64,000 bases of DNA. Source: Acidobacteriota bacterium. Its GTDB lineage: Bacteria > Acidobacteriota > Blastocatellia > Pyrinomonadales > Pyrinomonadaceae. The stretch lies in the NCBI GenBank assembly GCA_023389035.1, contig JAEWFC010000031.1, positions 1-64,000 on the forward strand. Reading direction: 5' to 3'. Every line of letters starts with the position of its first letter. The first letter of the stretch is position 1. Positions 53,801 through 62,437 of the stretch are shown one piece after another. Below the pieces are notes generated by a model. That model ran no database searches. It was not told where the DNA came from and saw only the letters and a program-made list of their open reading frames with translations. The position numbers were made by a program, and so were the translations under genes.

Positions 53801-55234
53801 GATGGCCGGATATCGGGCCGCCGCGTCGATGGCGAAACTGCCGAAATTCGCTAACGCTCCCAGTTCACCTTCGAATGACGCAAAGTTGTCATTAAAGGAG
53901 AGGTTCGGATCTATGTCAAAGTGGGCAGGCACCTGACGAGCAAAAACTCCTTCAACAAAAGCAACCGGTCCATCTTTACGGCAATCTTCATAGCCCATAT
54001 CGAATGTGTTTGTCCCGGTGATGCGAGCTAGGAAAATGCCCAAGGCGCCAAATATACGATCACCGGTGCTGGAGCTGGGGAAGCTGCGTGCAAAACGCAA
54101 AAAGACTTCCGGTATCCGGACGCTCGTGGACGAATATCTTGGAACGGAATATTCAAATCGAAATGGTCGGTTAAGAAACTCAAGGTCGATTCGCTCTACC
54201 TTTGACAACTTCTGAACCCAGAACGCTTCATGTCTGCTAGATCGTGCGTAGAGGTCTTCGATAATTATCGCGAGTTCGCTATCTATGATCGGTAGCTTTT
54301 GACCCACTTCCAGACTAAATTCGTTCTGGAGTTCTGTAATTGCGAGAAGCGGGCCGTCCAGTCTTGAAAAGTTTCTCAGCCGTATATCTTGTGATCCAGT
54401 TGCGATGTCAAGAAAATCGGGAGCGATGGTGAGTATAGTTCCCGGCTCCTTACCCGACGTCGACGGTAGCGGTTTAACGGCCGAGACACTTAGATACTGG
54501 TGGCCGCATCGGAACTTCGCAACGCCGAGGGGGTTTGGATGCGGGCCGAAGTCGAGGGCTCGGATCATTGCTGAGATCTCACTTGCAGGCGAATCCCAGC
54601 GGATCACTCCGCCATTTGGGGGGCGCTTGAACCGGGGAAAGAACGTTCTCTCGGTAAGATTCTGGGGCCGCGGCTTCGCATCGTCGGCTGCCAGCTCGTC
54701 GATCAGTTCGCCGAACGCTTCCATCGCGGCTTCGTAACATTTGGTATTTAGAGAGTGGGCCGTTTCAGTCTCATCGACGTCAACCGCTTTCTGCTTTAAG
54801 ATGTCACCTGCATCGACGACGTCGGTAATCAGGTGCCATGTGATACCGTGAGAGCGCTCTTGGTTTATCAACGCCCAAGAAGTTGCGTGCGTGCCGGCAT
54901 ATCGCGGCAAAGGTCCATCGTGATAATTGATGGCAGCCTTTAACGGGAGCTTGATTACGGCCTCCGATAAGATCTGCTGGTTTACTATGCTGAATAGGTA
55001 GTCAATCGGCTGGCTGAACCCCGTCAGCAGCTCGTTCGCAGTTGGATAGGTCTGTATCCCACGTTCACGGCACCACTTTTTATTCTTGTCGTCACTGGTA
55101 ACGAGCACGCAGAGTTCGTGCCCTTCGCCGATCAAAATTTCAGCACATTTCAGCGGAAGTGTGCCGTCACCTATGATCACGCAGCTCAGCTTGGATTTAC
55201 TCTGATGTTTCGGCATCCTTGACGTTTTTCTCAT
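50837..55234 (-). CDS. Formyltransferase-NRPS hybrid: FMT - truncated condensation - adenylation - carrier - thioesterase
   Basis: 1465 residues. Residues 15-320 are a formyltransferase with the catalytic set N103, H105 (NYHDGPLP) and D141 (DAGDI) at the spacing seen in methionyl-tRNA and ArnA formyltransferases. Residues 345-590 look like only the second half of a condensation domain; no HHxxxDG is present. The adenylation domain (about 600-1080) has YTSGSSGRPKG, FDASVWEIW, YGPTEN and TPNGKVDR; the ten specificity residues read by hand are DAWFLGHVVK, one change from the leucine code DAWFLGNVVK. The carrier serine is S1123 (GGDSL), and a thioesterase with S1254 (GASFGG) and H1424 ends the protein. 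It would make and release a formylated hydrophobic aminoacyl unit, perhaps onto a sugar amine (inference). Starts at 55234 and 55216 are both possible. Confidence 0.87.
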   Translation of the reverse strand: MRKTSRMPKHQSKSKLSCVIIGDGTLPLKCAEILIGEGHELCVLVTSDDKNKKWCRERGIQTYPTANELLTGFSQPIDYLFSIVNQQILSEAVIKLPLKAAINYHDGPLPRYAGTHATSWALINQERSHGITWHLITDVVDAGDILKQKAVDVDETETAHSLNTKCYEAAMEAFGELIDELAADDAKPRPQNLTERTFFPRFKRPPNGGVIRWDSPASEISAMIRALDFGPHPNPLGVAKFRCGHQYLSVSAVKPLPSTSGKEPGTILTIAPDFLDIATGSQDIRLRNFSRLDGPLLAITELQNEFSLEVGQKLPIIDSELAIIIEDLYARSSRHEAFWVQKLSKVERIDLEFLNRPFRFEYSVPRYSSTSVRIPEVFLRFARSFPSSSTGDRIFGALGIFLARITGTNTFDMGYEDCRKDGPVAFVEGVFARQVPAHFDIDPNLSFNDNFASFEGELGALANFGSFAIDAAARYPAIRGTVEAGKIAAMPISVIRRKSNEPPFADFDNDLIFVLTENSWECVWHFDASKVNNEILESLSDSFSSFLSEIATAPSKQVAKLSLLSNEERKEIVIDWNSTGRSLLGQKCVHELFIECAARMPNAEAITDSNGSLSYAELNRKSNQIAHMLRSLGVVTESLVAVYMERSAQAVTALLGILKAGAAFLPLDPANPVARTEFMLRDSAARVVLTQETLREGLQVSDCRVISIDGNESTSIVSESTDNPPSDASLGNLAYVIYTSGSSGRPKGVEIEHAGLLNLIDWHNRTYSISNSTRATWIAGPAFDASVWEIWPYLAAGGSLHIPDVETRSSPPKLFRWLADREITICFLPTPLAEAILDLPIPSGLKISRLLTGGDRLHSVHGLEMPFELINHYGPTENSVVTTCDPVSPGEKEDPTIGRPIQNVQVYILDRNLQPVPKGVPGEVHIGGAGLARGYRNDPLQTSEKFVQQDFGSGAIRLYKTGDRAKFQPDGRIRFLGRIDDQVKIRGFRIELNEIEKSILDCPDISQAVVVASQKTDHKFLVGYIVGAQDLDIQKLRGSLEERLPDYMVPSVFMQLDSLPITPNGKVDRTALPVPSDTSLRDGVEFVAANTEIERALVEIWERLLSISPIGIRDNFFTLGGDSLVSVTMFVEIEGRFGIDLPLSVLINSPTIEKLAEQISGQKEPVQWKYIVPLQSEGSEDPVFCVHAAGGNVLFYRDLANELGEDQPFYGVQARGVADKSETAHDNIEEMARDYLAEIQSMHPDGPYHLCGASFGGLVAFEAARQLREAEATVATLSVFDTYAPGYVVPTDDIDRGGRLGSLVFRAKGIRNQLSAMDSWKQRAAFVGSKASKVRKQIKRKIAWTKNQFAIEYNKATGRELPQNMMRNHAAIRKAMDSYMPGKFDGDLLIFRASEQPSQKVDRQLGWKEFVNGEITVVDVKGQHGALTVYPFASDLAEKYRPFLSVAPAVSANVKEVESAAVAVA

Positions 55235-55961
55235 GCCGCGCAGCTACGGCTAACAGGTGATGCGTTCCAATAGCCTGGTTATTAATGTTAGCGTCCGCAG
55301 ATTGGAACGAATTGACGACGTTCCCCAGAGCACTCATTGCGGTCGCTATCGGAGCTCGAAGCTTCCAAGACCGCAGCCCGATCTTACGGAAGTAACCGCC
55401 GGCGATCGCATACTCGACCCTTACAGGGTTGAGGTGTCGCTCTAGTAGTGAGATAAGTTCTGCGCGCTTGTAGTGCCGCTTGTGGTCGGGATTGCGGTTC
55501 TCCACGAAATCGCCATTCGGTGTTGTCATGATAAAGCACCCGCCGGGTCGAAGAACGCGAGCGACGTTTTCGATAAATTTTTCGTCAAGCTCTACGTGCT
55601 CCAGTACTTCGACGGATACAACCATGTCAAAAGACTCTGAAGGCAGATCGCATTCCGTCATGTCCCCGAACACAAAAGCTGAGATGTTGCTCCGTTTGGA
55701 TCTAAGATCACTAACGATAGTGTCGGTCAGACCGAGATTCAGAGCATGTTGTAGATCAGATGTTCGGGGGAGATCAAAGATCGTAACATCCGCATCCAGC
55801 CCGATCGTATACGGAGATTTTCGACCGCCGACGTCTAGGACTCGCGGTCGACCGGACATTTTACCTAATTCGCTCCTGATAGTGCGCCGAACGTGAGCAT
55901 AAAGCGGTGGCAACACCGGCTCCAGACTTCGTCGGGCAATTTCATATATCTTCATACTCAA
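55197..55961 (-). CDS. Class I SAM-dependent methyltransferase
   Basis: 254 residues. RVLDVGGRKSPYTIGLDADVTIFDLP (39-64) is motif I, DMTECDLPSESFDMVVSVEVLEHVELDE is the substrate/SAM region, and LRPGGCFIMTTPNGDF motif III. The small-molecule methyltransferase fold does not tell the target; sugar O-methylation or terminal capping is likely in this setting. Overlaps the NRPS-like gene by 38 nt and neuA by 4 nt. Confidence 0.87.
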   Translation of the reverse strand: MSMKIYEIARRSLEPVLPPLYAHVRRTIRSELGKMSGRPRVLDVGGRKSPYTIGLDADVTIFDLPRTSDLQHALNLGLTDTIVSDLRSKRSNISAFVFGDMTECDLPSESFDMVVSVEVLEHVELDEKFIENVARVLRPGGCFIMTTPNGDFVENRNPDHKRHYKRAELISLLERHLNPVRVEYAIAGGYFRKIGLRSWKLRAPIATAMSALGNVVNSFQSADANINNQAIGTHHLLAVAARHEKNVKDAETSE

Positions 55962-56686
55962 GCGATCGAAGCGTAGGTCTCCGACGGACCGCGATCTGCC
56001 AGCAAGCGTTCTGCTGCGACCCAGTCCCTTGTTGAATCGATATTCACGGATCGCTCGATTTCACTTTTGAACGCCGCAACCTTTTGGCCGTAAAGGGACC
56101 CATGCTCGTAAAGCTTTGCTGTGAGAACCACATATACCGACCCATCCCTATGGAATGCTTTGGGCAGGTCCTGGCGGCGGGCGATCGGTTGATTTTCGCC
56201 TGTTGCGAGTTTGAGTTCGCCGTTTGGGCCTTCGAGATAGACCCAATGGGGATTGTATTCTGCGGGAACGGGCAGAACGCTTATGACCGAATCGGCTCCG
56301 CTCGTCTCGAGAAGTTCAATGCAGGCGTCGATATCCGCCGCACTGCGTAGCGGGCTTGTTGGCTGAAGAAGACATACCGCGTCAAATTCTTCGCCGAGCT
56401 TTTTCATTTCATCCAGCGCATGAACAACGACGGGAAATGTCGGCGTGTCATCAGCAGCGAGTTCTTCGGGCCGGATGAACGGAACCTCGAGCCCAACTTC
56501 ACGTCCGACGGAGGCGATCTCACTGTCATCGGTGCTCAATATCACCTTGGTCAAGCGTTTTGCGGCTAGTGCGGCCTCAGCGGTATACGCCAGCAGCGGC
56601 TTTCCGGCCAGCATCTTAATGTTCTTCCGAGGGACGCCCTTCGACCCGCCGCGTGCAGGTATTATGCCCAGGACCCTAAAGCTCAT
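55958..56686 (-). CDS. neuA: Acylneuraminate cytidylyltransferase (CMP-sialic acid synthetase type)
   Basis: 242 residues. N-terminal IIPARGGSKGVPRKNIKMLAGKPLL (6-30) is the CTP-binding signature of CMP-sialate synthetases; LLQPTSPLRSAADID and SVISVLPV follow. It joins CTP to a nonulosonic acid to give the CMP-sugar donor. Next to NeuC- and NeuB-like genes; the acid could be Neu5Ac or a related legionaminic/pseudaminic form. Confidence 0.93.
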   Translation of the reverse strand: MSFRVLGIIPARGGSKGVPRKNIKMLAGKPLLAYTAEAALAAKRLTKVILSTDDSEIASVGREVGLEVPFIRPEELAADDTPTFPVVVHALDEMKKLGEEFDAVCLLQPTSPLRSAADIDACIELLETSGADSVISVLPVPAEYNPHWVYLEGPNGELKLATGENQPIARRQDLPKAFHRDGSVYVVLTAKLYEHGSLYGQKVAAFKSEIERSVNIDSTRDWVAAERLLADRGPSETYASIA

Positions 56687-56689
56687 GTA

Positions 56690-57844
56690 CTAGTAGGTCA
56701 GCCTCTTTTCGATCTCCAGCGGAGCGCCGGCAAGCACCTTGGATATCTGTCCGCCGGCGTTCCCATTCCCGTAGAGATGGTCACAGCCGTATCGACCATT
56801 GCTCAGCTGTTTCTCGATCGCCGAACGTATCTCGCGTTGCGAATAGCCGACGTCGATGACATTCGTCCCCCGTTCGCGTCCTTGCTGTCTGGTGCCGATG
56901 TTTACGACCGGAACGCCGAGGAAGGAGCATTCACGGATGCCGACGCTGGAATTACCCACCAGGCACCGACTGCTGTATAGCAACCGAAGAAAATCCGTAG
57001 GAGCCATGTTCTTGAAAAAGTGTATGTTCTCCGGTTTAAACTCTTCGCGGAATGAGCGGATACCATTCGACGTTCCGTCCGATCCGGCATCGACATTCGG
57101 CCAGAACCACAGCGTCGGCATATTGATCTCATATACTGCCCGCAACGTTTCCATCACATGCTGCCGCGCCTGCTCGTGTTCGGTGGTAACGGGGTGCTGC
57201 ATTACTACAAGGTAGCCGTTGGTCAGTGCATGCAGTTCGCCCACGCCGCCGTATCTTTCGAAAGGATTGAAATTCAGCCCTGGATCGTCCGATATCTCGG
57301 CCGCAAGATCTATTGAGGGGCAGCCGGTCACAAAGACCTTCCGGCTTTCTTCGCCCATACGCTGGACGCGCTCACGAGCACCTTCGGTCGAGACGAGATG
57401 AATGTCTGCCAGCTTTGTTACTGCGTGGCGGACCTTTTCGTCTATGGAGCCAGTCACCTCGCCGCCCTGAATGTGGGCGACCGGAATGTTCATGTACGAC
57501 GCGGCGACCGCGGTCGCAAGAGTTTCGAAACGGTCTGCAACGGTCACGACAATATCAGGTTTCAGGTTGTCGAAAACGGTCGCTAGCTCTAACATTCCGA
57601 GACCGGTGGTCTTCGCCATCGAAGCCGGATTCTCGCCTTCGAGCACCATGTAAACCCTGGCTGCGATCGGGAATCCGTCGCTCTCGATATAGTTGACAGC
57701 CGTGCCGTATCGGTCGAGCAAGGCCGAGGCTGCGACGACTAGCTGCAGCTCGAGATCGGGATGATCCATTATCGCCCGCAGAGCCGTCTTGATGCGGCTA
57801 TAGCTCGGGCGAGCAGTAACGACTACACAGATCTTTCGTTTCAT
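56690..57844 (-). CDS. neuC: UDP-N-acetylglucosamine 2-epimerase, hydrolysing
   Basis: 384 residues, GT-B-like epimerase fold: CVVVTARPSYSRIKTALRAI at 5-24, IVVTVADRFETLATAVAASYMNIPVAHIQGGEVTGSIDEKVRHAVTKLADIH in the middle, CLVGNSSVGIRECSFLGVPVVNIGTRQQGRER near 300. Hydrolysing members convert UDP-GlcNAc (or a diacetyl-bacillosamine derivative) to the free mannosamine-type sugar used by NeuB. Gap of 3 nt to neuA and none to neuB, so translated together. Confidence 0.93.
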   Translation of the reverse strand: MKRKICVVVTARPSYSRIKTALRAIMDHPDLELQLVVAASALLDRYGTAVNYIESDGFPIAARVYMVLEGENPASMAKTTGLGMLELATVFDNLKPDIVVTVADRFETLATAVAASYMNIPVAHIQGGEVTGSIDEKVRHAVTKLADIHLVSTEGARERVQRMGEESRKVFVTGCPSIDLAAEISDDPGLNFNPFERYGGVGELHALTNGYLVVMQHPVTTEHEQARQHVMETLRAVYEINMPTLWFWPNVDAGSDGTSNGIRSFREEFKPENIHFFKNMAPTDFLRLLYSSRCLVGNSSVGIRECSFLGVPVVNIGTRQQGRERGTNVIDVGYSQREIRSAIEKQLSNGRYGCDHLYGNGNAGGQISKVLAGAPLEIEKRLTY

Positions 57845-58894
57845 CTACTTAAGATCTCCGGAAGACAACATCTCATCGGCCGATATCTGCCGGGTTACAG
57901 TTCGTCCGATCAGCTCAAACATCCTCGAGGCTGGAATGCCTGTACCGGGTTTTTTTAACTTTAAGTGATCCGCGGTAAGAACGGATCCAGTATTGATGTC
58001 AGTCGCCGCTACCACGCTCTTACTAAAGATCTTTCGAAGATCGGCAAGCTCATCAGCGGCGGCCACTTTATCGATCGGAGCCGAGATCATCGTCTCGATG
58101 TTTCGGCTTCCCTCGACCAACTCACTCAATTCGTTCGGAGTTAGCGATGCGGCCACGTCAGGACCGAACATCTCTTTACTAAGCGCTACGTGAACCTCGA
58201 GAACCTCCGCACCGAGGGTGACAGCGGCGAGTCCCGCATAGATCTTTCCTGTATGATCCGAAAGTCCGACCGGCAAGCTATACCGATCGTGAATTTCATT
58301 CATCACATTTAGCCCGACCTTTTCCGGCGGGCAAGGGTATGCCGAGGTGCACTGAAGTACCGCAAGCGGGTTCCCGTTTTGACGCACGATCTCGACAGCC
58401 GCATCGAGTTCGTCCCAGTCGCTCATTCCCGAAGAGAGGATCATCGGATCGCCGTAGCCTGCGATCTTCTCGAGCATCGGCGTGTTGCCAACTTCGCCCG
58501 ATGCGATCTTCCACACCTTCATTCCGATCCCGGCAAGCATCTCAACAGCCCGGTCTGAGAATGGTGTGCTTAGAAACAAAAGTCCGCGTTGATCCGCGTG
58601 ATCCTTCAATCCCTGCCATTGGTCAGCGGTAAACTCCGTCCGCTTCCAATAGTCGTATCGCGTGGCGTCTTGCGGGCTAAACTTCACTCGCCATGGTTCG
58701 CCCGGCGTGCTTTCCTCTGCTGCGATGTGTGTCTGAAACTTAACGGCGTCTGCTCCGGCATTAGCGATCGCGTCAATAAACGAATGAGCCATTCCGAGAC
58801 TCCCGTCATGCGACTGCGCCACCTCACCGATTATCAAGCACTGTTTGTCGCCTGCTTTGGACAATGGTCCTAAGCACGTTGAACGAAAATTCAT
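57845..58894 (-). CDS. neuB: N-acetylneuraminate (nonulosonate) synthase
   Basis: 349 residues. NeuB barrel with IIGEVAQSHDGSLGMAHSFIDAIANAGADAVKFQTHIA (21-58), ILSSGMSDWDELDAAV and LGAEVLEVHVALSKEMFGPDVAASL, then a C-terminal SAF/antifreeze-like domain (about 285-349, VVAATDINTGSVLTADHLKLKKPGTGI). Condenses phosphoenolpyruvate with a mannosamine-type sugar to a nine-carbon acid. First of the neuB-neuC-neuA trio; 61 nt after the Wzc-like gene. Confidence 0.94.
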   Translation of the reverse strand: MNFRSTCLGPLSKAGDKQCLIIGEVAQSHDGSLGMAHSFIDAIANAGADAVKFQTHIAAEESTPGEPWRVKFSPQDATRYDYWKRTEFTADQWQGLKDHADQRGLLFLSTPFSDRAVEMLAGIGMKVWKIASGEVGNTPMLEKIAGYGDPMILSSGMSDWDELDAAVEIVRQNGNPLAVLQCTSAYPCPPEKVGLNVMNEIHDRYSLPVGLSDHTGKIYAGLAAVTLGAEVLEVHVALSKEMFGPDVAASLTPNELSELVEGSRNIETMISAPIDKVAAADELADLRKIFSKSVVAATDINTGSVLTADHLKLKKPGTGIPASRMFELIGRTVTRQISADEMLSSGDLK

Positions 58895-58955
58895 TGATGG
58901 ACGTTGGTGGATTTACAGCCCATCCCGGAGTGATCGGTAGATGGTCCGTTGGAGA

Positions 58956-61382
58956 TCACAAGTGTAGTACGCTGGATGCTTCTTCACTAGCCTCTGCTTC
59001 AGCGAGTTGTTTATAGTAAAGGCTATCGCGGTACTGATAGTTGCTCATCGGCACATCGTTTACGACGATCCCCACCAGATTCGCTCGTACTTCTTGAAGT
59101 CTTTTCGTCGCTTTGGCCAAGACGCTGCGAGAACTGTAATTCGCACGTGCGATCAACACTACACCATCGACGCACGTCGACAAGATCACACTGTCTGCAA
59201 AATAGAGGACTGGCGGTGAATCGATCACGACATGCGAGTACGAGGTGCTGAGCTTTTTCATCAGCTCCTGCATCTCGACCGATCCGAAAAGATTTGCAGG
59301 ATTCGGCACTGTGGGTCCGGATGGCAGCAGGTCGAGTCCCTCGGCGACGTCTTTTCTGATGACACCTTCGATCAAACGCTCAGACGCGTTCCGAGCCGTG
59401 AGCAAATTACTTAGTCCCTGAGCATTAGAGACGTTGGTGAGCAAGTGCATCTTCGGACATCGCAGATCCGCGTCGACGAGAAGAACCTTATGCCCAAGTT
59501 GTGCGAGGCTTTTCGCAAGGTTTAGAGATGTGAGTGTTTTGCCTTCGAACTGTTCTCCGGATGTTACAAGTAATGTCTCTGGCGCACCGCCAGCGGTCGA
59601 AAGAAGCAGAGAGGTCCTTAACTGATGAAAAGCCTCCGAGACAAGAGGTTTTTCAAAATTTTGAATATTGTATTCGTTCTTACCAATCCGAGCATGCCCA
59701 TTGGTTCGCGGACCCAGTAATCGCTTCGCTAAACCAGTACTTGCACCGGGGATCATGCCGATAACCGGAGATCCCAAAAGCATCTCGAAATCGTCGGACG
59801 GCCTTATCGTATCGTCGAGCCAATTCAAGGCAAATACAAGGCCGATACCACCGAGAAGCGACACGAAAAACGCAAGGAAAACGTTCTTGGTCCGTTCAGG
59901 CCCTTCCGGTGAACGAGGAACTAAAGCGCGGTCGACTACATGGACATTATTCGGGGTACCGTTGAGAATAACCTCCGTCTCGCGAGACCTCTGGAGCAAG
60001 TTGTCCAGCAAGGACTTATTTGTATCGATCTCCTGCTGAATTATCCGATAGTTGATCGCGGCCTCATTCTGATTGAGTACCGTCGAACGTTGTCCCTCAA
60101 AGTTAGACCTTAGTTCCCGTTCTCGATTAAAGGCTTCTCGGTATGTTTGTTCAAGACTCGCTATCTGCGTATCTGTTGATCGTTTGCGGCTGGTCTGAAG
60201 CTCACGTTCGATAGCCGCGATCTGTTGCTTTACCTTGATGACATCCGGCCATTCATCTGTGTATTCAACTCTCAATTGCTCCAGCTGCTGCTTCAGCGTG
60301 GAAAGTTGAGTTTCTAACCCGGTCGTTCGAGCGTCACGGCTTTCGGCGGTCGCTCCGGCCATTGGGTTCTGCATCGCTGCACGCAGAGCAGCTTCGGCCG
60401 TTATCCTATCGCTTTCTGCCTGGCTCAACTTCGTATTTAGGTCCGAAAGCCGTTGGACCACGGTATTTTGAGATGAATCAAGGGTGAGAATCTGGTTGTT
60501 CTTAGCGTAGTTGATCAACCGTTCTTCACCCGAACGGATCTCTGATTGAAGCTCAGCCACACGTTTTTGAAGGAAATCGCTTGCGTTGGTATTTGATTCG
60601 ACCTTACGCTCAAGGTTTTGAAGCACATAAGTGTCCCCGATAGCGTTGACGACCTTTGTCGCCGTCTGGGGATTGAAATGCGTAAACTTGATCTCGATCA
60701 GCCTTGTCTGCGGACTCGCAGTTCGGCGATCGGTCACCGGTTGCACAGAGAGGCCGCTCTTCAGAAAATTCACGTACGGAGCGAGTTCCTCGGCTTGACT
60801 ATCGAGATCGGTATTTGGAGCCACCTTGAGCTCCTTTTTCTCTTCGGATGTTTTCAGCTGGCCGACCGTTTCGTTAGCGGGTGCGGTGCCCAGCCCAAAC
60901 ATCCTGAGGACGTTTTGGCCCAATCCGGTCTGGGTAGAGCGATCCGGGCTGAAGAAGGTCGGATTGTTTTCCAGATCGAGTGTCTTCACCACCCGACGCA
61001 ACATTCCCGAACCCTCTAAGATCTGTAATTGCGTAGTGAAATATGCCGGGTCACCACCTTGGTTAAGAACTATAGAACTTGCACCGCCGCCCGCCGCGGG
61101 ATTCATTTCACTATTTACCTGGACGCGAGCGACCGCTGTGTAATAATCGGGCTTCCGAGCTTCGTAGACAATTACGATCGTGGTAACCAACACGACAAGT
61201 CCGACGATCAAATACCAGCGTTTTCGTAACAGCGACAGAAACTCACCGAGTTGCTGCTTTTCGTTTACCTGGCTCGCAGCGCCGTAATATGCGCCCGCGT
61301 ACACGTCGTCCGTTTCCGCGAAATAGATCGAATCAGGATCCTGCTCCGGATTGCGTTTAACTAAAGAATTTCCGTTCTGCAT
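58956..61382 (-). CDS. Polysaccharide co-polymerase / BY-type tyrosine autokinase (Wzc-like)
   Basis: 808 residues. Cytoplasmic N-terminus, TM1 at about 57-73, a long periplasmic Wzz/GNVR-type coiled-coil domain (about 80-510, many heptad-like segments), TM2 near 515-535, and a kinase domain: Walker A GEQFEGKT (609-616), Walker A' VDADLR (636-641), Walker B VVIDSPPV (718-725 region). A modest C-terminal tyrosine cluster is Y782, Y784, Y789 and Y790. It controls chain length and pairs with the Wza-like protein encoded 32 nt upstream. No cognate Wzb-type phosphatase was seen in the window. Confidence 0.94.
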   Translation of the reverse strand: MQNGNSLVKRNPEQDPDSIYFAETDDVYAGAYYGAASQVNEKQQLGEFLSLLRKRWYLIVGLVVLVTTIVIVYEARKPDYYTAVARVQVNSEMNPAAGGGASSIVLNQGGDPAYFTTQLQILEGSGMLRRVVKTLDLENNPTFFSPDRSTQTGLGQNVLRMFGLGTAPANETVGQLKTSEEKKELKVAPNTDLDSQAEELAPYVNFLKSGLSVQPVTDRRTASPQTRLIEIKFTHFNPQTATKVVNAIGDTYVLQNLERKVESNTNASDFLQKRVAELQSEIRSGEERLINYAKNNQILTLDSSQNTVVQRLSDLNTKLSQAESDRITAEAALRAAMQNPMAGATAESRDARTTGLETQLSTLKQQLEQLRVEYTDEWPDVIKVKQQIAAIERELQTSRKRSTDTQIASLEQTYREAFNRERELRSNFEGQRSTVLNQNEAAINYRIIQQEIDTNKSLLDNLLQRSRETEVILNGTPNNVHVVDRALVPRSPEGPERTKNVFLAFFVSLLGGIGLVFALNWLDDTIRPSDDFEMLLGSPVIGMIPGASTGLAKRLLGPRTNGHARIGKNEYNIQNFEKPLVSEAFHQLRTSLLLSTAGGAPETLLVTSGEQFEGKTLTSLNLAKSLAQLGHKVLLVDADLRCPKMHLLTNVSNAQGLSNLLTARNASERLIEGVIRKDVAEGLDLLPSGPTVPNPANLFGSVEMQELMKKLSTSYSHVVIDSPPVLYFADSVILSTCVDGVVLIARANYSSRSVLAKATKRLQEVRANLVGIVVNDVPMSNYQYRDSLYYKQLAEAEASEEASSVLHL

Positions 61383-61414
61383 ACCTGAGTACCGGTCAAA
61401 GAGCTGATTTGAGT

Positions 61415-62407
61415 TTACGGGATCACTGAAACCGGAAACCGAGTTATCGAGGGCACGATAGCGCGGATAATGTCGCTGAAGATCTTCTTGCCGCCGCTCG
61501 GTCCGGGCACATCGATTATGTCGTTCGCGACGAGAAGGACGTCGTCCTGCTGCTGCTTCATGATCGCTTTCAGATTGACGATCATTTCTTCCCGATTGAT
61601 CGAACCGGGTTTCTGACGGCGGATCTTTATTTTCTCGGTTTGCGCTCCTGCGGTAAGGCCGCCTGCCATCGCGATCGCTTGCGAAAGCGTCACTGGGTCT
61701 TTCAGGCTAATAGCAATGGTGTCTTTGACGTTGCCCTGAATATAGGCCGTAACTTGGCCAGCTTCCGTTAGCCGAACAATATCGCCCGCGAGTATGACCG
61801 GATTCGATATCTCAGCTCCTTTGAAAGCATCATCAAGCGAAACTGACAGAAGCTCATCTCCGCTCTGGTTAGGCACAATGAGTTCCCCGTCACGACAGAA
61901 TGGCCTTCCGGAACTTCGAATTATTTCAACGGTATCGCCCGCCGCCGCACTCGGGCCATTAACGAATGTCATTAGCTCCGCGAGACGAACCGTCCTTTGC
62001 AATTGGAATCTTCCGGGAGAATTAACAGCACCGATCACAGCGACCGGATTCGAGTTAAACTCGCGTACCGCCACATTAATATACGGGCTGACAAGATACT
62101 TTCGATATAGTTCCTTTATCGAGTTCGCTAATTCACGCTCGTTCATGCAAGCGGCCTTAACGTCGTTATCTAACATCGGCAACTGTATCGTCCCTAGGTT
62201 GCTGACCCGCAGTCCGGAACGTGAAAGAGTATCGTTCTTGACCACCGTCACATCGAGGACGTCTCCTGGGCCGATAATGTAATTCTCCGAAGCAATACCC
62301 GCCGATGGCTGTGCTTTCGCAGAATTCTGTGTCTGTGCTTCTGCGATGACTGGAAGGAGAAGCGAGATTAGTAACGCTCCGGCGCAGATTCTTCTGATCA
62401 AGAACAT
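61415..62407 (-). CDS. Polysaccharide export outer-membrane protein (Wza-like, SLBB)
   Basis: 330 residues from the ATG at 62407, with AGGGGT 7 nt upstream; a GTG three codons earlier is part of that site and unlikely. Signal peptide 1-24 ends AEAQ and has no lipobox cysteine, unlike classic Wza. The Poly_export domain begins NYIIGPGDVLDVTVVKNDTLSRSG and continues SNPVAVIGAVNSPGRFQL; a second SLBB-like repeat lies at about 210-270 (AYIQGNVKDTIAISLKDPVTLSQAI). Forms the outer-membrane channel partner of the Wzc-like protein. Confidence 0.93.
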   Translation of the reverse strand: MFLIRRICAGALLISLLLPVIAEAQTQNSAKAQPSAGIASENYIIGPGDVLDVTVVKNDTLSRSGLRVSNLGTIQLPMLDNDVKAACMNERELANSIKELYRKYLVSPYINVAVREFNSNPVAVIGAVNSPGRFQLQRTVRLAELMTFVNGPSAAAGDTVEIIRSSGRPFCRDGELIVPNQSGDELLSVSLDDAFKGAEISNPVILAGDIVRLTEAGQVTAYIQGNVKDTIAISLKDPVTLSQAIAMAGGLTAGAQTEKIKIRRQKPGSINREEMIVNLKAIMKQQQDDVLLVANDIIDVPGPSGGKKIFSDIIRAIVPSITRFPVSVIP

Positions 62408-62437
62408 GTTGTACACCCCTGATATTCCTTACCGCGG

